This document shows, in pieces, positions 1-7,361 of a stretch of 7,361 nt of DNA (position 1 is its first letter; the number at the start of each line of letters is the position of its first letter). A program made the translations under genes and the position numbers. The DNA comes from DATKMS01 sp041497995. GTDB taxonomy: Bacteria; Desulfobacterota; Binatia; HRBIN30. Location: positions 1 to 7,361 of the forward strand of contig JBGQHM010000336.1 in the NCBI GenBank assembly GCA_041497995.1, read 5' to 3'. The notes under the pieces were generated by a model, which saw only the letters and a list, made by a program, of their open reading frames with translations, was not told where the DNA came from and ran no database searches.

Positions 1-1562
<1,562 letters not shown>

Positions 1563-1615
1563 AGCACGCTTATATAACAAAGAGACACGGGGCAGGGGAG
1601 AGGACCCCTAATCAG

Positions 1616-1688
1616 CAGCCCGTCGGAGTTGGCAGCCCGCAGCGACCCATCGGGGAGCGGGCCATAGAAATGACGCCGGCCGCAGGCC
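1616..1688 (-). repeat. 73-bp dispersed repeat, copy 1
   Basis: Read on the minus strand from 1688 to 1616, this matches 5257-5329 on the plus strand at 69 of 73 positions by hand alignment. The mismatches are two C/G changes and two near the far end. It lies in the divergent spacer between the uvrB start and the cupredoxin gene, so it is not acting as a gene-end terminator here. In this copy GCCCGC and GCGGGC can pair around a nested CCC-GAT-GGG hairpin. The similarity stops at the uvrB-proximal end, where a C-rich stretch follows. The function is unknown. Confidence 0.85.
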
Positions 1689-1723
1689 TGGTTGAATTCA
1701 TCGCGCGCTTGTGGCGAGATGCG

Positions 1724-1735
1724 CGCAACGTTGCG
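1724..1735. promoter_or_regulatory. 12-bp palindrome upstream of cupredoxin gene
   Basis: CGCAACGTTGCG is a perfect 12-bp palindrome about 20 bp before the cupredoxin start codon and just upstream of its ribosome-binding site. A poor sigma-70-like pair (TTGAAT at 1692-1697 and CGAGAT at 1715-1720, 17-bp spacer) would place transcription initiation over the palindrome, as expected of an operator. The promoter match is weak and no regulator is identified, so the role is a guess. A chance palindrome in GC-rich DNA is possible. Confidence 0.2.
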
Positions 1736-1739
1736 GATG

Positions 1740-1747
1740 AAGGAGGG
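1740..1747 (+). promoter_or_regulatory. Ribosome-binding site deciding the cupredoxin start
   Basis: The sequence AAGGAGGG sits seven bases before the ATG at 1755, an excellent Shine-Dalgarno match and spacing. It also marks the start of a well-formed signal peptide. This rules against the upstream in-frame TTG at 1692, which would add 21 residues in front of the signal peptide. Confidence 0.85.
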
Positions 1748-1754
1748 TACGAGC

Positions 1755-2114
1755 ATGCGGAAGTTGGCTGCGGTGTTTGCGCTCAGCACGATGCTATTGT
1801 CGGCAGCGGCGGTGTACGCCGAGGACGTGCAGTTTACGGTGGTGAACCTCGAGTACGAGGGGACGAAGATCTGGCTGCCCGCGACCTTGGTGGTGCACAA
1901 GGGCGACAAGGTGAAGATCAAGCTGATCAACAACGTGAAGGCCGACCCGAACCAGCACGGGTACAAGATCGCGGCCTTCAACGTCGAGAGCGTGGTGACG
2001 CGCGGCGAGCCGCAGAACGTGGAGTTCGCGGCCGACAAGGCGGGGATCTTCCCGATCACCTGCCAACTCCATCCGGCACACATCGGCGGGGAGCTCGTCG
2101 TTCTCGACAAGTAG
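1755..2114 (+). CDS. Periplasmic single-domain cupredoxin, nitrosocyanin-like
   Basis: This is a 119-residue exported blue-copper-fold protein. Residues 1-22 form a Sec signal peptide (MRK, hydrophobic core, cleavage after VYA), leaving about 97 residues, one cupredoxin domain. The strand VVHKGDKVKIKLINN, the segment NQHGYKIAAF and the C-terminal loop ADKAGIFPITCQLHPAHIGG closely resemble what I recall of nitrosocyanin, the red copper protein of ammonia oxidisers. Likely ligands are His68, Cys103, His106 and possibly His109. His109 occupies the position that is usually the axial Met in C-x2-H-P-x-M type-1 sites, and His68 aligns with the nitrosocyanin glutamate. It probably carries electrons or binds copper in the periplasm; the partner is unknown. 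No respiratory genes are adjacent. A strong ribosome-binding site supports this start and a terminator follows the gene. Confidence 0.85.
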   Translation: MRKLAAVFALSTMLLSAAAVYAEDVQFTVVNLEYEGTKIWLPATLVVHKGDKVKIKLINNVKADPNQHGYKIAAFNVESVVTRGEPQNVEFAADKAGIFPITCQLHPAHIGGELVVLDK

Positions 2115-2125
2115 CTGAAGCCATT

Positions 2126-2153
2126 GTCCCCACCCGCTGGGTGGGGATTCCTT
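2126..2153 (+). terminator. Probable terminator of the cupredoxin gene
   Basis: CCCCACCC (2128-2135) pairs perfectly with GGGTGGGG (2139-2146) around a GCT loop. It is extended by T2127-A2147 and a G-T pair, giving a very stable stem 11 bases after the stop codon. The following ATTCCTT is only moderately T-rich, so termination may be imperfect. Position and stability nevertheless fit an intrinsic terminator separating this gene from the kinase operon. Confidence 0.65.
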
Positions 2154-2160
2154 GCCGGTC

Positions 2161-2187
2161 GGGGCCGCAGGGCGCACCTGTGGCCCC
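2161..2187 (+). other. GC-rich stem-loop in the kinase upstream region
   Basis: GGGGCCGCAGG (2161-2171) pairs with CCTGTGGCCCC (2177-2187) through 11 pairs including one G-T wobble, around a GCGCA loop. It lacks a T-tract on either strand. It could be a second termination or RNA-processing structure, or part of the kinase leader. No regulatory role is shown. Confidence 0.5.
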
Positions 2188-2189
2188 GG

Positions 2190-2227
2190 TACCAGCCGGC
2201 GCTGGTTTGAAAAATGGCCAGCTGGTA
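2190..2227 (+). other. Stem-loop with two alternative pairings before the kinase gene
   Basis: ACCAGC (2191-2196) can pair with GCTGGT at 2201-2206 (CGGC tetraloop) or with a second GCTGGT at 2221-2226, where the stem extends to TACCAGC/GCTGGTA. The two pairings exclude each other. The segment ends about 50 bases before the kinase start codon. A switch in the kinase leader is possible but unproven, as no transcription start is known. Confidence 0.35.
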
Positions 2228-2268
2228 TGCATTCCTTCTGGGTAGCGTCGCATGCGATGGACGCGCCG

Positions 2269-2273
2269 GGAGG
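2269..2273 (+). promoter_or_regulatory. Ribosome-binding site deciding the kinase start
   Basis: GGAGG lies five bases before the ATG at 2279. The in-frame ATG at 2252 would add nine residues (beginning MRWTRREED) and has no comparable site before it, so 2279 is preferred. Confidence 0.75.
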
Positions 2274-2278
2274 AAGAC

Positions 2279-3889
2279 ATGGAACCGGTCTGCGACTCTT
2301 CGTTGGAGGAACATCTCAGCCGCATCGAAACCTACATGCGCAGCTGCGGCCTGCTGACGTACCCGCGCACTCGAGATCCGCTGCGCCGCGAGCTGGCTGC
2401 CTTTCTGACCGCCAAGTCGGCCGAGGCCATCGATGCCTGGGTGTGCCAGATCGGCCCCGCGCTCAACATCCCGGAGACCGACTGGTCTGACCTGCGGCGC
2501 TCGATGCACGAGGCGACGGAGCGTTGGATTCAACACGTCGAGAATCCGGCGAACATCGACACCTACGTCTACCTGCGCTGCCACGCGCGGCGCGCCTTCA
2601 TTTCGCGGTTTCCACCATCGCGCTTCTTGGCCGGCCAGATGCAGTTCCGGCAGATCATGGCGGCGCACATTCGCGCCGCCTACCACGATGATCGCGACAA
2701 ACGCGAGGCGCTGCTGGCGCTCTGGGTGCAAGAGTTCCAGGAACGCGTGCTGCACATCTCCGACTTCTTCGTCGAAGCGCGCGAAGAAGAGCTGCGCGAG
2801 CAGGAGGCCAGTTACCGCAAGTCCGTCGACAATGCCCCGGTGGCGATCTTCAAGCTGTGCCCGGAGTACGGCACCATCCTGGACGCCAACCTCGAGGCGG
2901 AGAAGGCCGTTGGGTTCAGCCGCAATGAGATGGTCGGGATGCGCATCTGGGACCTCATCCCGGTCGCCGAACGTCCCCGACTGACGCGACTCTTCGAGGA
3001 GACGCGCACGCGCGGCAACTGCAGCAGCGAGGATCTCCACTTGCAGACGCGGCAAAGCGAGATCGTCCCGGTCTTCTTCAACGCCGGCCTCATCGAATAC
3101 GGGCATCACCGCTTCTTCCAGGTGCTCTGCGTCGACATCTCGGCGCGCAAGCGCCTCGAGAGCCAGCTCATCCAGTCGGAGAAGATGGCGGCGATCGGCC
3201 AGCTGGCGGCGGGTATCGCGCACGAGATCCGCAACCCGCTCGGCATCATCATGAACGCACTCTATGACCTGAGCGAGATCGTCGACTCGACGGATCCCGC
3301 CGTGCAGGAAGACGTGCGCATCGCGCGCGAGGAGATCAGCCGCGCCCAGGCGATCATCAACAACCTCCTGGAGTTCTCCCGCGAGTCGCGCGCCGAGCTG
3401 GAGCGCGTCGACATCAACGATCTGCTGCGCAGAACGTTGCAGCTAATGAACAAGAGCCTGCAGAACGGCGGCGTCCGCGTGGTGACCGAGTTTGCGCCGC
3501 TGGGCAGCTGCGTGGCGAACCAAAACGCGTTGCGGCAGATCTTCCTGAACCTGATTACCAACGCCCAGCAGGCCATGCCCAATGGCGGCGAGCTCTACGT
3601 CAGCACCGCGCCGTTGCTCGACGGACGCGTCCAATTGGAGTTCCGCGACACCGGTGAAGGGATCCCGCCGGAACACCTGAAGGACATTTTCAATCCGTTC
3701 TTCACGACCAAGGCGCCGGGGCAGGGAACGGGCCTCGGGCTGTCCGTCGTCCATTCGGTGGTGAAGCGCTACCAAGGCGACATCCGCGTGGACAGTGAGG
3801 TCAACCGCGGCACCACCTTCACGATCGAGTTCCCCTGTCCGTGTGTCGGGACATCGGACATCGTGCTCGACCAACCGGCGGCGCACTAG
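2279..3889 (+). CDS. Soluble PAS-domain sensor histidine kinase (NtrB-like)
   Basis: This is a 536-residue cytoplasmic sensor kinase with no signal peptide or membrane segment. Residues 1 to about 175 form a helical, charged region of unknown ligand, loosely reminiscent of RsbRD-type or globin-like sensor domains, running into an acidic helix (EAREEELREQEASYRK). A PAS domain spans about 177-290. The dimerisation/phosphoacceptor domain carries the H-box GIAHEIRNPLG with His315. The catalytic ATPase domain shows the N-box (Asn424, Asn428), G1 DTGEGIP (Asp457), F-box FNPFFTTK and G2 GTGLGL (483-488). All catalytic motifs are present, so it should autophosphorylate His315 and pass phosphate to the response regulator encoded 11 bp downstream. 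A hybrid receiver domain is absent. The signal sensed is unknown; His and Cys residues in the N-terminal part could bind metal, haem or redox signals, but nothing shows this. Confidence 0.93.
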   Translation: MEPVCDSSLEEHLSRIETYMRSCGLLTYPRTRDPLRRELAAFLTAKSAEAIDAWVCQIGPALNIPETDWSDLRRSMHEATERWIQHVENPANIDTYVYLRCHARRAFISRFPPSRFLAGQMQFRQIMAAHIRAAYHDDRDKREALLALWVQEFQERVLHISDFFVEAREEELREQEASYRKSVDNAPVAIFKLCPEYGTILDANLEAEKAVGFSRNEMVGMRIWDLIPVAERPRLTRLFEETRTRGNCSSEDLHLQTRQSEIVPVFFNAGLIEYGHHRFFQVLCVDISARKRLESQLIQSEKMAAIGQLAAGIAHEIRNPLGIIMNALYDLSEIVDSTDPAVQEDVRIAREEISRAQAIINNLLEFSRESRAELERVDINDLLRRTLQLMNKSLQNGGVRVVTEFAPLGSCVANQNALRQIFLNLITNAQQAMPNGGELYVSTAPLLDGRVQLEFRDTGEGIPPEHLKDIFNPFFTTKAPGQGTGLGLSVVHSVVKRYQGDIRVDSEVNRGTTFTIEFPCPCVGTSDIVLDQPAAH

Positions 3890-3900
3890 ACCCGCGGCGG

Positions 3901-5256
3901 ATGAGCGCCACGCCACGTACGTTACTGGTCGAAGACGAGGCCAATATGGTCCGTACCTTGGCCAAGATCCTCGAACGCAAGGGATACGCCGTCGACGCGG
4001 CGACCACTGGCGAGGAGGCGCTGCAACGGCTCTCCGAGCGCACTTACGATTTGGTCATCACGGACCTGAACATGCCCGTGATGGACGGGCTGCAACTGCT
4101 GCGTGAAATGAAGGAACGGCAGATTGCACCGGCAACCATCGTCCTCACCGGCCACGGCACCATCCAGTCGGCGGTGGAAGCGATGAAGCTGGGCGCCGGC
4201 GACTATCTCATCAAGCCATGCCATCCGGACGAGCTGCTCATGGTCGCGGCACGCCTGCTCGAGCTGCGACAGCTACGGCGCGAAGTGCAGTACTTGCGCC
4301 AGCAGCACAACGCGGGTGATCGCTACGGCGAGATTATCGGCAAGAGCCCGAGCATGCGCGAGATCTACCAAGTGATCGAGGCGGTGAGCCAGAACAAGAG
4401 CAACGTGCTGCTGTCGGGCGAGAACGGTACCGGCAAAGAGCTCGTAGCGCGCACCATCCACAACAAGGGCTCACTGGCCAGCCAGCCGTTCCTCGCGATC
4501 AACTGCGGCGCGTTGTCGGAGACGCTGCTGGAGAGTCAGCTGTTCGGGCACCGCAGGGGCTCGTTCACCAGCGCCATCGAGGATCACGAAGGCGTCTTCC
4601 AGGCGGCCGACGGCGGCACGCTCTTCCTCGATGAGATCACCGAGATCCCGCTGCCCCTGCAGGTGAAGTTCCTGCGCGCGATTCAGGAGAAAGAGGTGAC
4701 GCCGCTGGGCTCGACGCGGCCCATCCGCGTCGACGTGCGCATCATTGCCGCCACCAACCGCGATATCGACGAGGCCGTGAAGGACGGCAGCTTCCGCACC
4801 GACTTGTTCTATCGGCTCAACGTCGTCCCGATCCACCTACCGCCGCTGCGCGAGCGGCGCGAAGACATCCCGCTGCTCGTCACTCATTTCATCCACGAGT
4901 ACAGTCGCATCTACGCCGTCGATCCCAAGTGGGTGACCCCGGAAGCCGTGCAACGGCTCGTCGAGTACGCGTGGCCCGGGAACATCCGCGAGCTGCAGAA
5001 CGCCATCGAGCGTGCGTTCGCGCTGTCCTCCCAACCGGAGATCACACCGAAGGACCTGCCGGCCGCCATCCTGCGCGATCCTGAGCCGGTACCCGCCGGA
5101 TCCGCTGAGCCCCTGCCGCTCGAAGAGGTCGAACGCCAGAACATCCTCGCCGCGCTCCACCGCAGCGGCGGCAACAAGAACGAAGCGGCGCGCATCCTGG
5201 GTATCGACCGCCAGCGCCTGTATCGCAAGATCGAAAAGTACGGGCTCGACTCCTAG
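3901..5256 (+). CDS. NtrC-family sigma-54-dependent response regulator
   Basis: This 451-residue enhancer-binding protein has three domains. The receiver domain (1 to about 120) contains Glu11/Asp12, phosphoacceptor Asp55 in ITDLNMPVMDG, Thr83 and Lys105. The AAA+ domain (about 145-385) contains Walker A GENGTGKE (173-180), Walker B GGTLFLDE (Asp244, Glu245), IIAATNRD, FYRLNV and WPGNIREL. The Fis-type helix-turn-helix at the C-terminus is GGNKNEAARILGIDRQRLYR. It should be phosphorylated by the kinase encoded just upstream, oligomerise, and remodel sigma-54 RNA polymerase at distant promoters. The sigma-54-contacting loop reads GSFTSA (220-225) instead of GAFTGA; the key Phe and Thr remain. 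The ATG at 3901 gives a normal receiver N-terminus, with only a weak purine-rich GCGGCGG before it. The two genes are almost certainly co-transcribed. No target promoter is evident in the window. Confidence 0.95.
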   Translation: MSATPRTLLVEDEANMVRTLAKILERKGYAVDAATTGEEALQRLSERTYDLVITDLNMPVMDGLQLLREMKERQIAPATIVLTGHGTIQSAVEAMKLGAGDYLIKPCHPDELLMVAARLLELRQLRREVQYLRQQHNAGDRYGEIIGKSPSMREIYQVIEAVSQNKSNVLLSGENGTGKELVARTIHNKGSLASQPFLAINCGALSETLLESQLFGHRRGSFTSAIEDHEGVFQAADGGTLFLDEITEIPLPLQVKFLRAIQEKEVTPLGSTRPIRVDVRIIAATNRDIDEAVKDGSFRTDLFYRLNVVPIHLPPLRERREDIPLLVTHFIHEYSRIYAVDPKWVTPEAVQRLVEYAWPGNIRELQNAIERAFALSSQPEITPKDLPAAILRDPEPVPAGSAEPLPLEEVERQNILAALHRSGGNKNEAARILGIDRQRLYRKIEKYGLDS

Positions 5257-5329
5257 GGCCTGCGGCCGGCGTCATTTCTATGGCCCGCTCCCCGATGGGT
5301 CGCTGGGGGCTGCCAAGTCCGACAGGTTG
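5257..5329 (+). repeat. 73-bp dispersed repeat, copy 2, filling a convergent gap
   Basis: This is the partner of 1616-1688 in the opposite orientation. It starts at the base after the TAG of the response regulator (5254-5256) and ends at the base before the stop codon of the convergent peptidase gene (5330-5332 on the minus strand), so it is the entire intergenic sequence. The core reads GGCGTCATTTCTATGGCCCG. No T-tracted hairpin is evident, and the long stem possible in copy 1 is weakened here by a C-to-G change. It may be an REP-like element that also affects transcript ends. Confidence 0.85.
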
Positions 5330-5698
5330 TCAGTACCCAAGCTTGCGGATGGCGGCGTCGTCGAGGCCGAAGAAGTGCGCGATCTCGTGCACCACGGTGA
5401 TGCGCACCTGCCGGCGGATGCGATCGGGCGAGACGCAGGCGCGCACGAGTGGGCGGTAGAAGATGCTGATCTTGTCCGGCAACGCGCCGCCAAAGGCGCC
5501 GCCACGCACGTGCAACGGCACGCCTTGGTAGAGCCCGAAGAGCGTGTGGCGCCGCGGGTTCAGCCCGAGCGAACGGAGCTGCGCGGCCGACGGCTCGTCT
5601 TCGATGACCACCTGCACGTTGTCGAGGTAACGCGCAAACTCGTCGGGCAACTCATCGAGCGCGTCGCGCACGGCCTCTTCGAACTCGGCGCGGTCCAT
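5330..5698 (-). CDS. Zincin-like metallopeptidase family protein (PF06262 type)
   Basis: This is a 122-residue small zincin-fold protein, close to the family's usual length. The opening AEFEEAVRDALDELPDEFA, the central GLYQGVPL, ALPDKISIFYRPL and the C-terminal HEIAHFFGLDD agree with the DUF/zincin-1 family as I know it. The extended motif HExxHxxGxxD gives predicted zinc ligands His104, His108 and Asp114, with catalytic Glu105. There is no signal peptide, so it should be cytoplasmic. Family members are annotated as metallopeptidases, but their natural substrates are largely unknown. It converges on the response regulator and diverges from the lipoprotein gene (93-bp spacer 5699-5791, with only weak promoter-like matches). 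The ATG is chosen by homology; the ribosome-binding site is weak. Confidence 0.9.
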   Translation of the reverse strand: MDRAEFEEAVRDALDELPDEFARYLDNVQVVIEDEPSAAQLRSLGLNPRRHTLFGLYQGVPLHVRGGAFGGALPDKISIFYRPLVRACVSPDRIRRQVRITVVHEIAHFFGLDDAAIRKLGY

Positions 5699-5791
5699 GG
5701 AGTCATCTTACGTCATTCAGCGGCGCTGCGGCAGCCTTGTCATGGCCTGCCTTGACCGCTACTGGGATTGCTGTCAGAAGCGAGAACCCCA

Positions 5792-6553
5792 ATGCAGCAG
5801 TATCTCATGCGGAGCGCAGTATTGCTGTCGACGTTCGCATTGCTCGGACTCTGGAGTTGCGGACAGTCCGGCTCAGACCCAATCCAATTCCCCGAGGTCC
5901 GCTTCGACGTGCACCCGGCCGGGCAATCGACCTTTCGGGTCGACTCCCTGATTGCGAGTGGGGTCAGCCACAGCAGTGTGGTCGGCCAGGAATTTACAGC
6001 GACCTCCTCGTTCAACTTCGTCCTCGAGAACGCCGCGCCGCCGTACATGGGGAGCTTTACGCTGACGAGCGGCGACCAGATCACCGTGACGCTCTCAGTG
6101 ATCGGTCAATTCGGTCAGACGCAGGTGAGCGACGCGACCGCAGTCGGGAAGGCGACGGCAACTGTCGTGACTTGTACTGCCTCGACGAATCCCCCGACAA
6201 ACAACCTTCCTGGCTGTCCTGTGCCGACTAATCCCCCGCCAAGCAACCCTGAGGCGCGCATCGATGTGTGCGCGCCGTTCACGCTTCCGGGCTCATGCTC
6301 GACGACCGGCGCGGTCGGCGCATTCGGCGTGCTGTTTACCGGAACGCTTGGTGACCTGTTTACCAGCCACACATTGTCCGGGGCGACACCCACCATCTAC
6401 TTCCTCGAAGCCCCGCAGGATAGCGTGAATGCCGTGTATGTACGGCAAGTGATCACCGGCGACCTGCTGGTGGCGTCGTTGTTCTTCAACGGCGTGTTTC
6501 AGCAGACACAAGCCAACGCGCAGGACGTCGTCCTGAGCCAGGACGTTCCGTGA
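5792..6553 (+). CDS. Putative lipoprotein of unknown function
   Basis: I do not recognise this 253-residue protein. The N-terminus (MQQYLMRSAVLLSTFALLGL) is a signal peptide ending in a lipobox-like WSC with Cys23 as the probable lipidated residue; Trp at that position is unusual. After it, about 24-125 is a Ser/Thr/Val-rich, probably beta-structured region. A Pro/Asn-rich linker (about 126-155) contains a duplicated 14-residue unit, CTASTNPPTNNLPG then CPVPTNPPPSNPEA. A second Gly/Thr/Val-rich section follows, with two Cys residues (CAPFTLPGSC) that could form a disulfide. It is likely an outer-membrane or periplasmic lipoprotein. In-frame starts at TTG 5768 and ATG 5807 are alternatives; 5792 follows a purine-rich stretch. 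No operon partner is present. Confidence 0.7.
   Translation: MQQYLMRSAVLLSTFALLGLWSCGQSGSDPIQFPEVRFDVHPAGQSTFRVDSLIASGVSHSSVVGQEFTATSSFNFVLENAAPPYMGSFTLTSGDQITVTLSVIGQFGQTQVSDATAVGKATATVVTCTASTNPPTNNLPGCPVPTNPPPSNPEARIDVCAPFTLPGSCSTTGAVGAFGVLFTGTLGDLFTSHTLSGATPTIYFLEAPQDSVNAVYVRQVITGDLLVASLFFNGVFQQTQANAQDVVLSQDVP
6188..6250 (+). repeat. Short tandem duplication inside the lipoprotein gene
   Basis: AATCCCCCGACAAACAACCT at 6188-6207 recurs with a few changes at 6230-6249 (AATCCCCCGCCAAGCAACCC). The period is 42 bp, exactly 14 codons, so it encodes the repeated Cys/Pro/Asn-rich linker unit. It looks like an in-frame duplication that has since diverged. Confidence 0.6.
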
Positions 6554-6643
6554 CGCGCATCTGTGGGATTGTGGCCCTGCTTATCAACATCGCCAATTTT
6601 CTGCGGCCCGCTGGCGCAACCATTCCGTAACAGAAGCATTTAC

Positions 6644-6672
6644 TCGAAGACTCTCCCCGAACATGCTAGAAT
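6644..6672 (+). promoter_or_regulatory. Candidate extended -10 promoter in the 6554-6797 spacer
   Basis: TGCTAGAAT (6664-6672) matches an extended -10 element (TG-n-TATAAT) at all but one base. A weak -35 candidate TCGAAG (6644-6649) lies 17 bp upstream. Transcription would start near 6679, yet no convincing protein gene lies downstream on this strand before sucC, which is encoded on the other strand. It may drive a short untranslated RNA or be fortuitous. Confidence 0.35.
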
Positions 6673-6676
6673 AGCG

Positions 6677-6693
6677 TCACATTCCCGATGTGA
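6677..6693. promoter_or_regulatory. Inverted repeat TCACAT-N5-ATGTGA at predicted start site
   Basis: TCACAT (6677-6682) and ATGTGA (6688-6693) are perfect inverted 6-mers around TCCCG, placed at the predicted start of the candidate promoter. The arrangement suits either an operator for a dimeric regulator or a 5' hairpin of a transcript. The half-site order is the reverse of a CRP/FNR site, so I do not assign a regulator. Confidence 0.35.
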
Positions 6694-6754
6694 TGAAGTG
6701 CCTGAACGGCGGGCAAAGCAGGCGACGCCTTGTCCGAGGCGACCCGCAGCATTC

Positions 6755-6788
6755 TGATCCACAGCTTATCCACAGTAACTGTGGATAG
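6755..6788. other. Cluster of three DnaA-box-like 9-mers, also a hairpin
   Basis: TTATCCACA at 6766-6774 is a perfect consensus DnaA box. TGATCCACA at 6755-6763 differs by one base and lies 11 bp earlier in the same orientation, on the same helix face. TGTGGATAG at 6780-6788 is the reverse complement of CTATCCACA, also one base off. The last two form a stem, TATCCACAG/CTGTGGATA with a TAA loop, extendable by AGC/GCT with one bulge. It lies 10-43 bases past the sucC stop codon, so it could equally be a bidirectional gene-end hairpin, although no T-tract follows on either strand. Confidence 0.5.
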
Positions 6789-6797
6789 CTGCGCCGA

Positions 6798-7361
<564 letters not shown>

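Noticed and set aside
1692..1754. Upstream TTG start for the cupredoxin
   Set aside because: It would put 21 non-signal residues before a good signal peptide, and the strong ribosome-binding site points to 1755.
2142..2155. Sigma-54-like promoter (TGGGG...TTGC) before the kinase
   Set aside because: The spacing between GG and GC is one base short of the strict requirement, and the GG lies in the terminator stem.
3841..3900. Upstream extension of the response regulator
   Set aside because: It would overlap the kinase end and add 20 residues without receiver homology; the ATG at 3901 gives the normal N-terminus.
5012..5755. Plus-strand open frame running from the regulator end through the peptidase gene
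   Set aside because: It is out of frame with the regulator and antisense to a zincin with a perfect HExxHxxGxxD motif.
5737..5765. TTGTCA-N17-TACTGG promoter for the lipoprotein gene
   Set aside because: The -10 half matches the consensus poorly, and no other evidence supports it.
6755..6788. Chromosome replication origin
   Set aside because: Three boxes with no AT-rich unwinding region and no dnaA/dnaN/rpmH neighbours are not enough to call oriC.

Overview
The window is GC-rich bacterial DNA, apparently chromosomal. It carries housekeeping genes (uvrB, sucC), a sigma-54-type two-component pair, a periplasmic cupredoxin, a zincin-like peptidase and a lipoprotein of unknown function. Gene style, codon use and the repeat content suggest an uncultured deltaproteobacterium-like lineage (Desulfobacterota, Binatota or Myxococcota type). 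This assignment is inference only; no marker here settles it.

Layout. Positions 1-1562 (minus) hold the N-terminal part of uvrB, truncated by the window edge and carrying a C/G-rich palindromic miniature repeat inserted in frame. The divergent spacer 1563-1754 contains copy 1 of a 73-bp dispersed repeat. A cupredoxin resembling nitrosocyanin follows (1755-2114, plus), then a strong terminator hairpin and two further stem-loops. Next come a soluble PAS histidine kinase (2279-3889) and its NtrC-family response regulator (3901-5256), 11 bp apart and surely one operon. Copy 2 of the 73-bp repeat, inverted relative to copy 1, fills the whole gap between the stop codons of the regulator and of a convergent zincin-like peptidase (5330-5698, minus). 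A divergent lipoprotein gene follows (5792-6553, plus). The spacer 6554-6797 has no convincing protein gene but holds a candidate promoter, a small inverted repeat and a cluster of three DnaA-box-like 9-mers beside the end of sucC. The 3' part of sucC (6798-7361, minus) runs off the window, and sucD is not downstream of it.

How the genes work together. Only the kinase and regulator form a clear functional unit: a cytoplasmic sensor would phosphorylate an enhancer-binding protein that activates sigma-54 promoters elsewhere. The cupredoxin is separated from this pair by a terminator and is probably its own transcription unit. The other genes are unrelated neighbours. The most unusual material is the repeats: a palindromic element translated as about 30 extra residues inside UvrB, and a 73-bp element fitted exactly between two stop codons. 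The cupredoxin's altered copper-ligand set is also notable. I found no CRISPR array, tRNA, rRNA, transposase or evident defence system.
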